Assembly: GCF_000237925.1 (NCBI RefSeq)
Contig: NC_031496.1
Span: forward strand, 25,723,510 to 25,787,509
Length of the DNA stretch: 64,000 nucleotides
Origin: Schistosoma mansoni
Taxonomy: Eukaryota > Platyhelminthes > Trematoda > Strigeidida > Schistosomatidae
Reading direction: 5' to 3'
Shown here: positions 13,501 to 22,775 of the stretch, in pieces
Position numbering within the stretch: the stretch's first letter is position 1
Layout of the letters: each line of letters begins with the position of its first letter
Notes under the pieces: model-generated
Databases searched by the model: none
What the model was told of the DNA's origin: nothing
What the model saw: the letters and a program-made list of their open reading frames with translations, nothing else
Program-made: the position numbers and the translations under genes

Positions 13501-16500
13501 TATCTAATTAGTGATATACTATTGAAACCAATGAAATACAATGAATTCATCATATTCTACAAATGTCGATATTCTTGCTTTGTTTATATTAGGAATTGTT
13601 GAGTAATAGTGATGTAGTAGTTGATTCTAGTGTTGGCCAGGTTAATTATGAAATGGAATGACAGATGTTATTGATTGGTAGTGGTGAATTGTTTTGTCTT
13701 TAAATATTATGTTCTGTTTTGATAAATTTTACTGCCCATATGTGAAAAGTTACTTTGGTGGAAAGGTACATTCTTACTTTTAATAAACATTAAATCATGT
13801 AGTTGAAATCATGAGTCGATTGAAGCTAGACCACTATGGAAAATCTGGAAGCACTAGACGGCCGTTTCGTCCTATTGTGGGACTCCTCAGCAGTGCGCAT
13901 CCACGATTCCGCATCGCGAGATTGGAACCCAGGACCTATCAGTCTCGTGCGCGAGCGCTTAACCACTAGACCACTGAGCCGACAGGCATCCAACGGTGTT
14001 AATGTCTAACCTAAAATCGTTTTGATAAGCGAAAGGTGTTCATGAAATATGCAATAATTATCTCAAATTAATGTTAATAATTGGTTAATATACTTAAGTT
14101 ATGAGTTCTGATTTACCGGTTCTCAACTTCTGTTACTACTGTAAATTTTGATTTGTATGTAAACATCATTGATAGACTAAACAATAACCTATCTAAATTA
14201 AATTTCATGCAGTACGTGCTCTAGAAGAGTAGTTTTTTGATTTCTATTTGTTTGACAACTTGATTGATTAAAAGATTTCGCATTACATCTGTAGCCTAGC
14301 AATCAATAACTTTCAGATTTAAAGTTTACTGAGCTCGATTAAAGTTTCTGTAAAAGTATTAATCCTCGTGTTAAGGTTCAACTAGCTGATGAATTCTGAA
14401 CAGGACGAAGTATGTTTAGTCTATTTTTTCGATAGATACAACCAAGTGAAATCAGTCATTGCTTCTCATTGTTTTAAAACGTCATGTCTATTAAATCTTA
14501 TATAGTGGAATTCATGAAGGCAGGTTTGATGTTCATTTAATGACCGATAGTTATTCCTTTGGATATTGTAACATATATTCTATACAATTTCATCAAAGTT
14601 CAGTGGTCTTTATGTTTAGATTTGCTTATAAATCAGACTGAGCAAAAGTTTAACTGGATATCATTCAGTATAATAATATTCAATTGAAAACCTCAGACAG
14701 TAGTGATCCACAAAAAAATGATTTATCGGATGATCAGTGTTTAACATCTCTGTTGGAGCAACTCTATACATTATTTGTCGTCGTCAATTAAGAACAGTGC
14801 TTAGTAGTCAGAGATTAAAAAAGAATAACCGAACTTTTGTCAGGATATTCTTAAATTTTCATGGACCAAATGAATATTGAATTACTGCTTCTTGAACAAA
14901 TATAAAATATCAATGTATGGTTGTGGAGATTGTTGAATTATAGTTGAGCTTATGAACCTATCAATGTTAAACCGCTATGGAAAACCTGGGAGCACTGAGT
15001 GACCGTTTCTTCCTAGTTTAGGACCCCTCAGCAACGTACATCCACCATCCCAGACAATGGCCTCGAACCCGAGACCTTTGGTTTCGCGCGAACGCCTTAC
15101 CTCTAGATCACTGAGTCGGTATCCAACTGTATTAATATCTAACTTCAATCAAAGATATTTCACCACCATCTATCATTGTCTTCGGTGGGTAACGACCGTC
15201 CAGTGCTTCTAGGTTTTCAATGCTGGTCTAACAATAATCGGTTCATAATCTCAATTAAAACGTAGAATACCTAAACTCTGTTGAAGTTATATTACTTGGA
15301 CCCAACTTCAACAGCCTAATGTGTTATGACGAGTACACTTACTGCCAAATCACTGTACCAGGATCTATTGAATAAACGTTTTCAAATTATATTAATGAAT
15401 CTTTTAGCAGGATTAAGTGTTTCCATTATTCCGAAATTATTCTAACAGTATTATTATTATCTTAGGTTCTATTTACATTATGGTCTTTTTTAACTTCTTT
15501 TTAAAGTCATAAAAGATAGTGATGATAACCAGATAAGGCTTGATTTAATAGAATAATAAGAAATACTTCATCCTACAATCAGTCAATGAAAATCATGATA
15601 GCATGCATTAAACAACAAGGTATGAATATGAGTAAACTGAAGATTGATTTTATTATTGACTAAAACAGGCATCTTACTGTTTATGAGGAATGTAATAAAC
15701 ATTACAGAAGGATCAACATTAGCTCTTATTTTAAATTATAATGATAATACTTCAAGACACTAATTTGGATAGTCTTTGAGACTCTATCTAGGAAGTAGTT
15801 AATTAAGCTTCAGTGAACTAATACTATAAACGAATGTTGTACAACAATTTACTAAGCAATTATTTAGTGTTTGATTAATTCTGATATGGTTAGTGAAATA
15901 TTCTGCTACCCACAATAGAGGCGACCTCAAAGAGCATGTTCGGTAGAATTCTGGTTTATTATACCAACCACCTCCATCTTGGTTTTCATCTACACTGACT
16001 AAATAGTTAAGTAAAATAATCTGTCCATTATCTTGGCCAATATCAAACTGTCTACTTAATAAATTGATTTATATGTTGCTCTCAGAGGTCAACAATATGC
16101 AGGAAGGTTACTAGTTTCCTCTTTTAAGAAAGAGAAATGATATAAAAAGGTCTTGGGAATTTGTAGAATGTGTTTCTTTCCTATGCTGCGCTTATAATGT
16201 CATATCATCACGATAACTAATAACCAGTGCTTTTATGTAAGTTTGGTTTAGTAAGTTAATTGGGATATTGTAATAAATAGGATTACTTTGATAATGAACA
16301 TCGATGAACATTAAACTGATTAACACCTAGTAATCAATATAACATAAATTTAGGGCAACATATTTAAACTAATTTAGTTTGAAAGAGGGCCTCTACCAGC
16401 TGGGAGCATCTACCCAGACAAGAGTAAATTTTATTTCGAAATGTATTTGAAAGTCTCATACAACCAAATTCCTTGATAAGATTCAATAGAGCAAGAATAA

Positions 16501-18280
16501 CAAGGCATATATAATAAAATGGATTTATTTTATTTCATAGCTTTTTACCAGCTGCAAACAGGCTAAAATTATGAGTAATGTAATCATAAACAAAGGTTTA
16601 ACTTGTCAGAAGTGCCTTATAGTAATTGACTGTGCAAAATGGAGTAACACTGATGTAGGTTGTTTGTTACTTTTCTGAAGCTCTAATGATTTTAATACAG
16701 AATATCATACATTTGCTAAATCATTCAAAGGTAGATCAATAGCCTTACGATGTCACCTACAATGGCGTCTATGAGTTTATGTGTAGCAAGTGTATAGAGA
16801 AAATGAAGAGTAGGGTTGCCACTAGGCTTTCTTAACATGTTTCTAAGAGCCTATGTCTGAAAGGCAGTAAAGCCTTAACAAATCCAGTCGTTGGACACCT
16901 GACGGTTAGCGAACATAAATTGAATATCAATCATACATTCAAAGTAGTTAACAAACTACCAACATATCTTTTACATCGTTTTGTAGAGGTAACAACTAAA
17001 AAAGTGCTTCCATCCTCACCTTTGTGGGCAGAAGGAAAACGTGGCAACTCTTTCTCTGTAATGGTAACCATGATTGTAATCAAATTACCCATTTTTAAAT
17101 GTTTTCACTTTTAACTCATTTTATCTTATTGATCTTCATATATTATTTCAATCTTTAATCTAGTTTATATTTAGTAATCACGCAATCATTTGTTACTTCT
17201 ATTATCGTTACATAATTCCTTTTTCTTAGATTTTGTTATCAGCAACTGTAACATTATTCCTTCTATTTTATATTTATATTTCTAGAGTGAATGTTCTTGT
17301 TGCTATCGCAAAACTACAATCAGTTCATTTATCATCTGATGCTCTTACCAATATTTTATCCAGTATTTACTCGTTTGTATCTTTTTCAATCTTTTCAGGT
17401 TATTTTATGAAGCCAATCTAAATTCAATGAAATCTGTAGAAGGTGATTTGAAGTGGTCGGTAAAAAACTTTGTTCCATCTAGGTTTTATGACATTTGACA
17501 CTCCTCAGAAATGCATGACTGAAATTTTTAAAGAAACAATACTTCCTGTAAGATCAGAATGCAAATCACTCAGCTTCATTATCTGACACGTTACAATTGA
17601 TCTCTTTGTGTTGTAATTGACTTATTAAAAGAACTGAGGTAATCATAATTGATAAATCATTGGGTAATAACTAAAATTATATTTGTCTAATCCTAAATAG
17701 TACCTACTTACAACCCATATATGCTTAAACATTATTTTACAAATCATTATGAAACAATTCAAACAACATAATATACTCTATTATAATGACTTAAATAAAT
17801 TTTATAGTTGAATTCATGTATCAATTGAAGCTAGACCACCATGAAAAACCTGGAAGCACTGGACGACCGTTTGGTCCTATTGTGAGACTCATCAGCACGC
17901 GAGACTGATAGGTCCTGGGTTCGAATCTCATGGACGCGCATTGCTGAGGAGTCCCACAATAGGATGAAACGACCATCCAGTGCTTCCAGGTTTTCCATAG
18001 TGGTCTAACTTTCATTAACTCATGAAATCAACTATTAACTTACTAAAAATTTTCACAAAAAACCCCTTTTGTTCATTTAAAGCGATCAATATACATCTAA
18101 AATATACTTACCATGCCATGATATATAAAATTTTCCTTTTTTTGTTTTAGTATATTCACATAATTTTGTAATAAGATTATCATATGTAATAGTATGAATA
18201 GATCTTTTAAAATATAATTTAGTTATAATAAATTGTTCTACACAAATAAATGTAGGTAATGCAACATGTACTATAAGCAT
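6909..18280 (-). CDS. SQSTM1: p62/sequestosome-1-like autophagy receptor (two exons)
   Basis: The predicted 278-residue protein joins exon 18280-18112 to exon 7576-6909. Residues 1 to about 95 form a PB1 domain. It has a basic K at 21 before LYFKR, then ITYDNL, then FYISWHDGTE spanning the splice junction. A ZZ zinc finger follows with C145, C148, C160, C163, C169, C172 and H178/H181. An acidic, Ser/Thr-rich linker leads to a C-terminal UBA-like domain (about 243-278, LREMGF signature). The order PB1-ZZ-UBA is that of p62, which self-assembles through PB1 and binds ubiquitinated cargo through UBA. It is much shorter than human p62 (440 residues), and I see no convincing W/F-x-x-L/I/V LC3-interacting motif in an acidic context. 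The phase-1 splice (G|AT gives D57) and the GTAAGT donor and CCACAG acceptor support the model. NBR1-like is the main alternative, but the NBR1 central domain is absent. Confidence 0.85.
7887..8100. mobile_element. Inverted composite SINE (hammerhead family)
   Basis: The left part (7887-8008) is an antisense copy of the hammerhead SINE: tail, then GACCGTTTCGTCC, GGGACTCC and AGTGCGC. At about 8012 it switches to a sense tail beginning GTCCAGTGCTTCC and running to about 8100. The two tails can pair as a hairpin with a short loop. The sense part begins at the predicted GTC cleavage triplet of the ribozyme. Confidence 0.75.
9141..9365 (+). mobile_element. Hammerhead-family SINE, diverged copy
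   Basis: Order is GAAGTTAGATATCAATGCAG, a tRNA-like head (CAGCTCAGTGATCTAAATG; B box GGTCCGAGTTC), then CTGAGGAGTCCCATTC and the GGTTTTC..TGGTCTAACATTGAT tail. The GAAAC element reads GAGAC and stem I no longer pairs, so the ribozyme is inactive. The tail is of the second subtype (GAACCGATCAATGTTAGACC when antisense). Confidence 0.75.
9673..10062 (+). repeat. Unclassified ~385-bp dispersed repeat, copy 1
   Basis: Aligns end to end with 24907-25285 on the same strand. Shared blocks include GGCTACCTGTTC/GTGCTACCTGTTCC, ATCTAGATATTTC-like, CTCAATGTTTATCGTC and CGGAAACTTGTTGAAA. Both copies end near TATAATATTGAATAA. No conserved open frame is shared, and there are no clear terminal repeats. The class is unknown. 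Confidence 0.7.
10498..10675 (+). mobile_element. Hammerhead-family SINE, decayed copy
   Basis: Recognised by GTGCTTCCAGGTCTTCAATAG, TTGTCCAACATTGATCAGTTC and the end GAAATTCAACAATCTCCACC. The tRNA-like head is poorly kept and the hammerhead core is not recognisable apart from AAAACGACTGTT. Confidence 0.65.
12771..12998 (+). mobile_element. Hammerhead-family SINE, well-kept copy
   Basis: A complete tRNA-like head has box A TGGTCTATCAGTTAAG and box B GGTTCGAGTCT. The hammerhead follows at 12891-12936. Stem II GTCCC..GGGAC and GAAAC are intact, the cleavage triplet reads GTC, and stem I GCACTG pairs with TAGTGC using one G-U. The core reads CCGAAGA, with U4 replaced by C, which is expected to impair catalysis. 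The tail runs to CAACGATGAAAGTATT. Confidence 0.85.
13800..14020 (-). mobile_element. Hammerhead-family SINE, well-kept copy
   Basis: On the minus strand a tRNA-like head (GGCTCAGTGGTCTAGTGG box A region; GGTTCCAATCT box B) leads into an intact hammerhead (13851-13896). The tail GGTCTAGCTTCAATCGACTC then ends GATTTCAACT. The upstream block (GTTAGACATTAACACCG in consensus) is also present. Of the copies here, this one keeps the ribozyme core best. Confidence 0.88.
13851..13896 (-). ncRNA. Hammerhead ribozyme (SINE-borne), all core positions intact
   Basis: Minus strand order: stem I GCACTG, core CTGAGGA, stem II GTCC with loop and GGAC, core GAAA, short stem III CGGCCG, cleavage triplet GTC, stem I TAGTGC. 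All stems pair (one G-U in stem I). Only N7 is G rather than the usual U or C, a position known to tolerate substitution. Self-cleavage is predicted after the C of GTC and has not been tested. Confidence 0.7.
14916..15263. mobile_element. Inverted composite SINE with extended 5' block
   Basis: Antisense tail and hammerhead (14916-15055) are followed by antisense tRNA-like head (to about 15118) and antisense 5' block (CATTGTCTTCGGTGGGTAA). At about 15192 a sense tail starts with CGACCGTCCAGTGCTTC and ends CTCAATTAAAA. Both outer ends are therefore element tails in opposite orientation. The hammerhead has lost core identity (TTCTTCC, GACCCC). Confidence 0.75.
16735..17010 (+). mobile_element. 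Penelope-like element, GIY-YIG region fragment
   Basis: One frame reads YNGVYEFMCSKC, then KMKSRVATRLS, then SKALTNPVVGHL and HTFKVVNKLP. This follows the PLE endonuclease order (Y.F.C..C, R.L..R, AI..HL....H....FKV). No RT remnant is seen upstream. Interrupted and inactive. Confidence 0.55.
17795..18070. mobile_element. Inverted composite SINE near the splice donor of exon 1
   Basis: An antisense tail plus hammerhead half (17805-17898) switches at about 17899 to a sense tRNA-like B-box region (GGTTCGAATCTC), hammerhead and tail (to 18070). The two halves are inverted repeats of about 100 bases with a small spacer. The sense hammerhead keeps CTGAGGA but reads GGATGAAAC and GACCATC, so stem II is weakened. 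It lies 42 bases inside the intron from the exon 1 donor. Confidence 0.75.
18112..18280 (-). CDS. SQSTM1: SQSTM1-like gene, exon 1: N-terminal half of PB1
   Basis: ATG at 18280-18278, preceded in frame by a TGA two codons upstream, gives 56 codons plus one base ending at the donor ATG|GTAAGT (18112/18111). The frame joins exon 2 exactly, giving WHDGTEYC across the junction. A start from an upstream exon using the TTATAG acceptor just after this ATG cannot be excluded. Confidence 0.75.
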
Positions 18281-18289
18281 AATTCAATG

Positions 18290-18359
18290 ATTATTATTAT
18301 TATTATTATTAGTAGTAGTAGTGGTAGTGGTAGTGGTAGTAGTAGTAGTAGTAGTAGTG
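18290..18359. repeat. Compound trinucleotide microsatellite (TTA)n(GTA)n(GTG)n
   Basis: About 23 triplets: TTA repeats followed by AGT/GGT repeats. It starts only 10 bases upstream of the proposed start codon of the SQSTM1-like gene. Confidence 0.95.
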
Positions 18360-18736
18360 TATTATAAAAAGAGTAACCCTTTTAATCATTTATAATATTA
18401 AAGATTGTATTTATTTTTAATATGTATTTGTTAAGATGTAGGTACATCATCATTACCACTTTTTTTTTGTTTTTTTTTTGTTTCTAGGTATATAAACAAT
18501 CCAATCATGAATGAATTATGATATTAAAGTATCCATTCATTGACTGGTTTAATTTGATTCACTCATTCATTGGTTTATTTATTTACAATATGAATGTAAT
18601 CTAATTATAGAATATTAGTAAAAACAAAAAAAAACACATTGATGATCTCTTTTGACAAGTCTGATAAGTATGAGATCTATTTAATTTTTTTTTTAGAAGA
18701 AACTCTTTCATACTACTTACTATATTGATTGCTTAA

Positions 18737-18778
18737 TTACTTACTTACGCCTGTTACTCCCAATGGAGCATAGGCCGT
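18737..18778 (-). mobile_element. RTE LINE 3' end, heavily 5'-truncated
   Basis: TTACTTACTTACGCCTGTTAC and ATAGGCCG match the 3' end of the RTE copy at 33980. That is the codons for TRGNRRK-like sequence followed by a (TAAG)n tail. Only about 40 bases are present, as expected from aborted target-primed reverse transcription or later deletion. Confidence 0.65.
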
Positions 18779-19230
18779 GTATTGATTACTGATTGAGAGT
18801 TAATAGTAATAGATTGTATATATATATATATATATTTAATTGAGTAAAATTGATTAGCTTACAATATGGTATTTTGATTATCATTGTTTTGTGTATTTTT
18901 TTTATGAAAAAAAAGAAAAGAGAAAAAAAGAAGAAAAAAAAAGAGAAGAAAACACATGTGGTTTTATATTAGCATAGTTCTTATGAATTAGTTACTATGT
19001 ATGTAATTTTATATCAATATATAATAAGTAAAAATTGATCGAACTATTGATTATTTGTTTAAATTTAATTGATTTTTTGAGTTTTGATAATTTGAATAGT
19101 TTAAATCAATAATTTTTTTGTATATAGTTATGGTGAATGATTTTAAATGAATATGGTGTTTATTACCTGTTGAGATACCTATTTTATATTGAGTATTATT
19201 TAGTTTACTGAAATATTTGAATGATTCTAC

Positions 19231-19390
19231 TCTGTGAGATACGAATCTAGGACTTATCGGTCTCGTGCGTGAACGCTTAACCTCTAGATCACTGAGTCGG
19301 TTTTTCATGGTGATTTAGCTTCAATTAATTCATGAATTCCACTATAAAGTTACTAAAATCTCCAAAAAAACCCCTTCTGATAATAATCAT
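19231..19390. mobile_element. Inverted composite SINE (tRNA head antisense, tail sense)
   Basis: The antisense tRNA-like head (GAGATACGAATCTAGGACTT to GATCACTGAGTCGG, 19231-19306) is joined directly to a sense tail (TTTTTCATGGTGATTTAGC to CCCCTTCTGATAATAAT). The hammerhead is absent. It abuts a full-length sense copy. Confidence 0.75.
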
Positions 19391-19392
19391 AT

Positions 19393-19781
19393 GCTCACTA
19401 GTGACTGGATTCAAGAGGTGTTTCCTGGAGTTCTAGTGAGAAGCACTGACCAGTGGAGTTCAACCAGGTCTGTTAGGAGATAGTAACTCACTGAAGACAA
19501 TGGTGAATGTGTCGCTCAATTTCGTGGATCGGTTGAAGTTAGATATTAACACTGTTGGGTGCCTGCCTAGGGGTCTAGAGGTTAAACATTCGCGCGCGAG
19601 ACTGATAGGTACTGGGTTTGAATCTCGTGGGGGGGGATTGTGGATGCACACTGCTGAGGAGTCTCATACTAGGACGAGACGGCCGTCCAGTGCTTCCAGG
19701 TTTTCTATAGTGGTCTAGCTTTCACTAACTCATGAATTCAACTATAAATTTGCTAAAATCTCTACAAAACCCCCTTCTGAT
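19393..19781 (+). mobile_element. Hammerhead-family SINE, full length (~385 bp)
   Basis: This copy shows the whole element. The 5' block (GTGACTGGATTCAAGAGGTG to GATATTAACACTG) matches 41780-41955 antisense. The tRNA-like head follows (GGTCTAGAGGTTAAAC; GGTTTGAATCTC), then the hammerhead region (about 19648-19702) and a tail ending ACCCCCTTCTGATA. The hammerhead core reads CTGAGGA and GTC, but GAAAC is GAGAC, so it is probably inactive. Confidence 0.85.
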
Positions 19782-21639
19782 ATTTGAATGAATTGATAAA
19801 TAACTTATCGTGTGATTTTTGAACTTTTATGCAATTATTATCCTGTTCGTTGATTATCCACCTTTGGAAAAATTTGTACTGATCTCATCTGATTATCGGT
19901 TACCTGGTGATTTTGTAGTTCGGGTTAGAATCAATTCAGGTGTTATATACCTCTATTTTCTACGTTTATCTTTATATTATTGGCACTGCTTGATTACTGC
20001 GTCTTTGATTATTTTGCTTGGTGATTGTGTAACTCCAATTTTAATTTATGCATGAAAGCTTATTCCAGAGTTCTAGATGCTTGGGAAGTTACGTCTGCGA
20101 TTCTTTTGAAATGTTCTTTAGCCAGAGGTAGAACACTATTTAGTTGAAGACGGTATGGTCATACTCATATACACAGGTGTTAACGAGATGCTAGCTTTCA
20201 CTCAGTGATCATATTCCCTGTTCGTCACAGTTGTGAAAGTTATCTAAAGACCTGTTAATGAGTCTCACATCAATTTTTTACGAGTTTAAATTCATGTACC
20301 TATCATCTTATTGTTTATTAATGGCTTTAATGACCTACTATTGCTAGAAGACCTTAAGATTAGGCAAGAAATAGTTGCTACCTATGTCTTGAATTTTCAA
20401 GTAAACTCAATTTGGTATATAAGCCTGGAGAAAAATTAATTTTGACGTCTCAGAGGTGACCTTCTAATGACTTATAGAACCCCAGAAACTCCTGAACACC
20501 CCCTCAAATACTTAAGCTCAGTCTCAACCGAAACCTCAGGCGTGACACCCAGAAATTAGAGACACAACATGGCATAATGTACTACGGGAGCATATTCTAT
20601 TCTTTAAGAGTAGCCCAATTCCGGAATTTTCTGCTAGTTGAAGTGGCCCAAGAGACTCCTCAAGAGTCCTCTATGAGGAAACTTGACATATTTTTATGGG
20701 CTCAAGACAGTACGATTTATTAATATTTCCTTTTTTGTCGTTAAATAAACCTAGGTTTATACCTGCAGGTATCAGTGATCCACTGCTACTAGATACGAAA
20801 GCCCATTAAGTGAAAGCTTCTGCGATTTCGTTCAGAAGCATTTGAACCATCTATTCTGAAGCTTCAGAGAATGGCTAATCCTCAAGCAAACGTTTTTTAG
20901 TTCTTTCACTGCCAAATGTTTTGTGGTTAGGTTTAGTGATTTTTTCAACTCTAAATGACCTTTTTGTTTCTTTATGTTTACTGAAGGATTTTCGGCCACA
21001 AATTTTGAGCTAGGCTGGCTCTTCTTGTTAAGAGATGTATTGAAATTCAAGGACAAAAATTTAAGCTATAAAATGAACGTTTTTCATATCCTGCTAAACA
21101 TGATTGTAGGGTCTGGCTTGTAGAATATTCAATGAGGCTACACTTTATGGACGAGGTTTTGAACGACGAAAAAGTGGCCTTGAGAAAACGCATCTACTTA
21201 CTAAAGTTAAAAGAGGGTTTTAGATTAGTACGAGGAATTAATATTATGACTGAACGGTGGAAGTTAAAGTTTTCGTTATGAATTGAAATCAGCTATGAAA
21301 TCAAAACCCCAAAAGACTGATATTAATTTATATAATCGTCATTACAAAACGACAATATTAACCGAATTACCTAGCTTATTATTGCTGATTTTAAAAAATA
21401 TTCTATTTCTGTCAAAGTATGGTATGTGCATAGAAATATTTTAACCATGGATTATCGTATTCAGCGTTCTTACTCGATATTGAGTAAGGCTTTATTTTGT
21501 ATTATATTAGTGAACTAGAATGAACGAGATTTATGATGCTTCAAATTTACAACATGTATCTTTTAGTTTATGTTTTACGATATAAATAATAATTACAAAT
21601 TGATTTGTGGATTACATTTATCGTAGATTGATCTGAGTT
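19782..21639. other. Intergenic, no gene recognised
   Basis: AT-rich with one less AT-rich block at about 20440-20760 that contains an AATAAA-like motif near its end (20744-20749). I see no coding signature in it. The open frame 20832-21056 (minus) is lysine-rich and resembles nothing I know. Confidence 0.4.
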
Positions 21640-21765
21640 GGGGTACTAGTGAGAACTAAAAAGCATTGGATAGATGTTTCGTCCGGGCAAGAAACTCGTC
21701 AAGATGGCGTATCCATGACCTCTTTGGGTATCAATCTCAGGACCAAGTTAATCGTTATTGCGCTG
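21640..21765 (-). mobile_element. Hammerhead-family SINE, decayed copy
   Basis: Antisense order is preserved in outline: GGGTACTAGTGAGAACTAAAAA, AGCATTGGATAGATGTTTCGTC, AACTCGTCAAGATGGCGTATC and CAATCTCAGGACC. No functional core remains. Confidence 0.5.
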
Positions 21766-22681
21766 TAATATGAATTAATTTAAGTTGGGGACCTGGACAA
21801 GCTAGTTACAACTCAGAGGTCATATTAATAACTATGTAGGACCTGTAAATGAATTATGTTGTTCACGTCTTTATTGAATAAATTATAATAAACGTCTCCC
21901 AATGCTCAGATCTTATGCAATTATTTTAAGTTATTTGTTAGTTGATGGGTAGTGAAATGACTTTTCGCCAATCATAATAAAGATTAAAAGCGATAAAACG
22001 ATAAGGTTTTGATTGGAATGTTTTTTTATTTTTTGTGAAGTTCCATGAAGAATTCATGACGAATTATAAAAAGTTGTTTAACAAGAATCTATACAAATTT
22101 TGGTTAACATTGTTAATTAGAAGAGTTCAACATCAACAAGGTCTATCATCAGCCTTGAAATAAGTGGTTGATATAATTGTATTTTAATTGCATTATCACA
22201 GTGCTATGGTCTGAAAATTGTTGGCAATTATCTTACACTACTCATTAGTAGCTTGAGAAGTAGGTTGAAAACTTTTCATGTTTTTCAATGTTTGCTTAAT
22301 TATTTCAAACTCATAAATAACTAAGGTATTGTTCATCAAATTTGTTAGCGTTTCAAATTTAGTTACCCTGATGATCGGCTTTTATTATAGTTCACACTAA
22401 TAATGAAATTTTATCAAATCAAACTTTTTAAAGCTAAACCGTTTAATTAAAATGACTACCTTTACGATTACTAATGAAATGTATTCAAATAAGTTGTACT
22501 AAATAGCTTTTATGAGTTACTTTCATGAACCACATACCTCAAAAAAACCCATGAGAGTTCTTTATACATATGGGTAAGAAGTTTCGACATTCGAAAATTC
22601 GTTTTCTTTCTAGTATTATTAATTCCGTATTTACATATAATTTGGACATTTATAATAATCAGTATAGGGTTATGGAAATTG

Positions 22682-22775
22682 TTGAGTTTAAATTGATATC
22701 ATGAATGGACTGGTGTTAGATAGCCATCGAAAATGTGGAACCACTGGGCGGCCGTTTCGTCTTAGTATCACTACT
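22682..22775 (-). mobile_element. Hammerhead-family SINE, 5'-truncated
   Basis: Antisense tail (TTGTTGAGTTTAAATTGATA, GTTAGATAGCCATCGAAAA) runs into CACTGGGCGGCCGTTTCGTC and stops within the hammerhead, so the tRNA-like head is missing. Confidence 0.7.

Larger units (their letters stand above)
7577..18111 (-). other. Intron of the SQSTM1-like gene
   Basis: A 10.5-kb intron from GTAAGT at 18111 to CAG at 7577. It contains the SINE copies, one PLE fragment and one copy of the 380-bp repeat listed separately. The rest (notably 8101-9140, 10676-12770, 14021-14915, 15264-16734, 17011-17794) is AT-rich with no recognised content. The hydrophobic open frame 12364-12582 (minus) has no splice support and no family signature. 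Confidence 0.75.
18281..19230. other. Region upstream of the SQSTM1-like gene
   Basis: Presumed promoter region. It holds low-complexity runs: TTA/GTA triplets at 18290-18359, poly-T and poly-A tracts, and purine-rich A/G sequence near 18895-18950. It also holds a 42-bp RTE tail. No confident TATA or initiator element can be picked out of such AT-rich sequence. Confidence 0.5.

Noticed and set aside
20832-21056. Lysine-rich 74-codon open frame on the minus strand
   Set aside because: No recognisable domain and no support from neighbouring exons.
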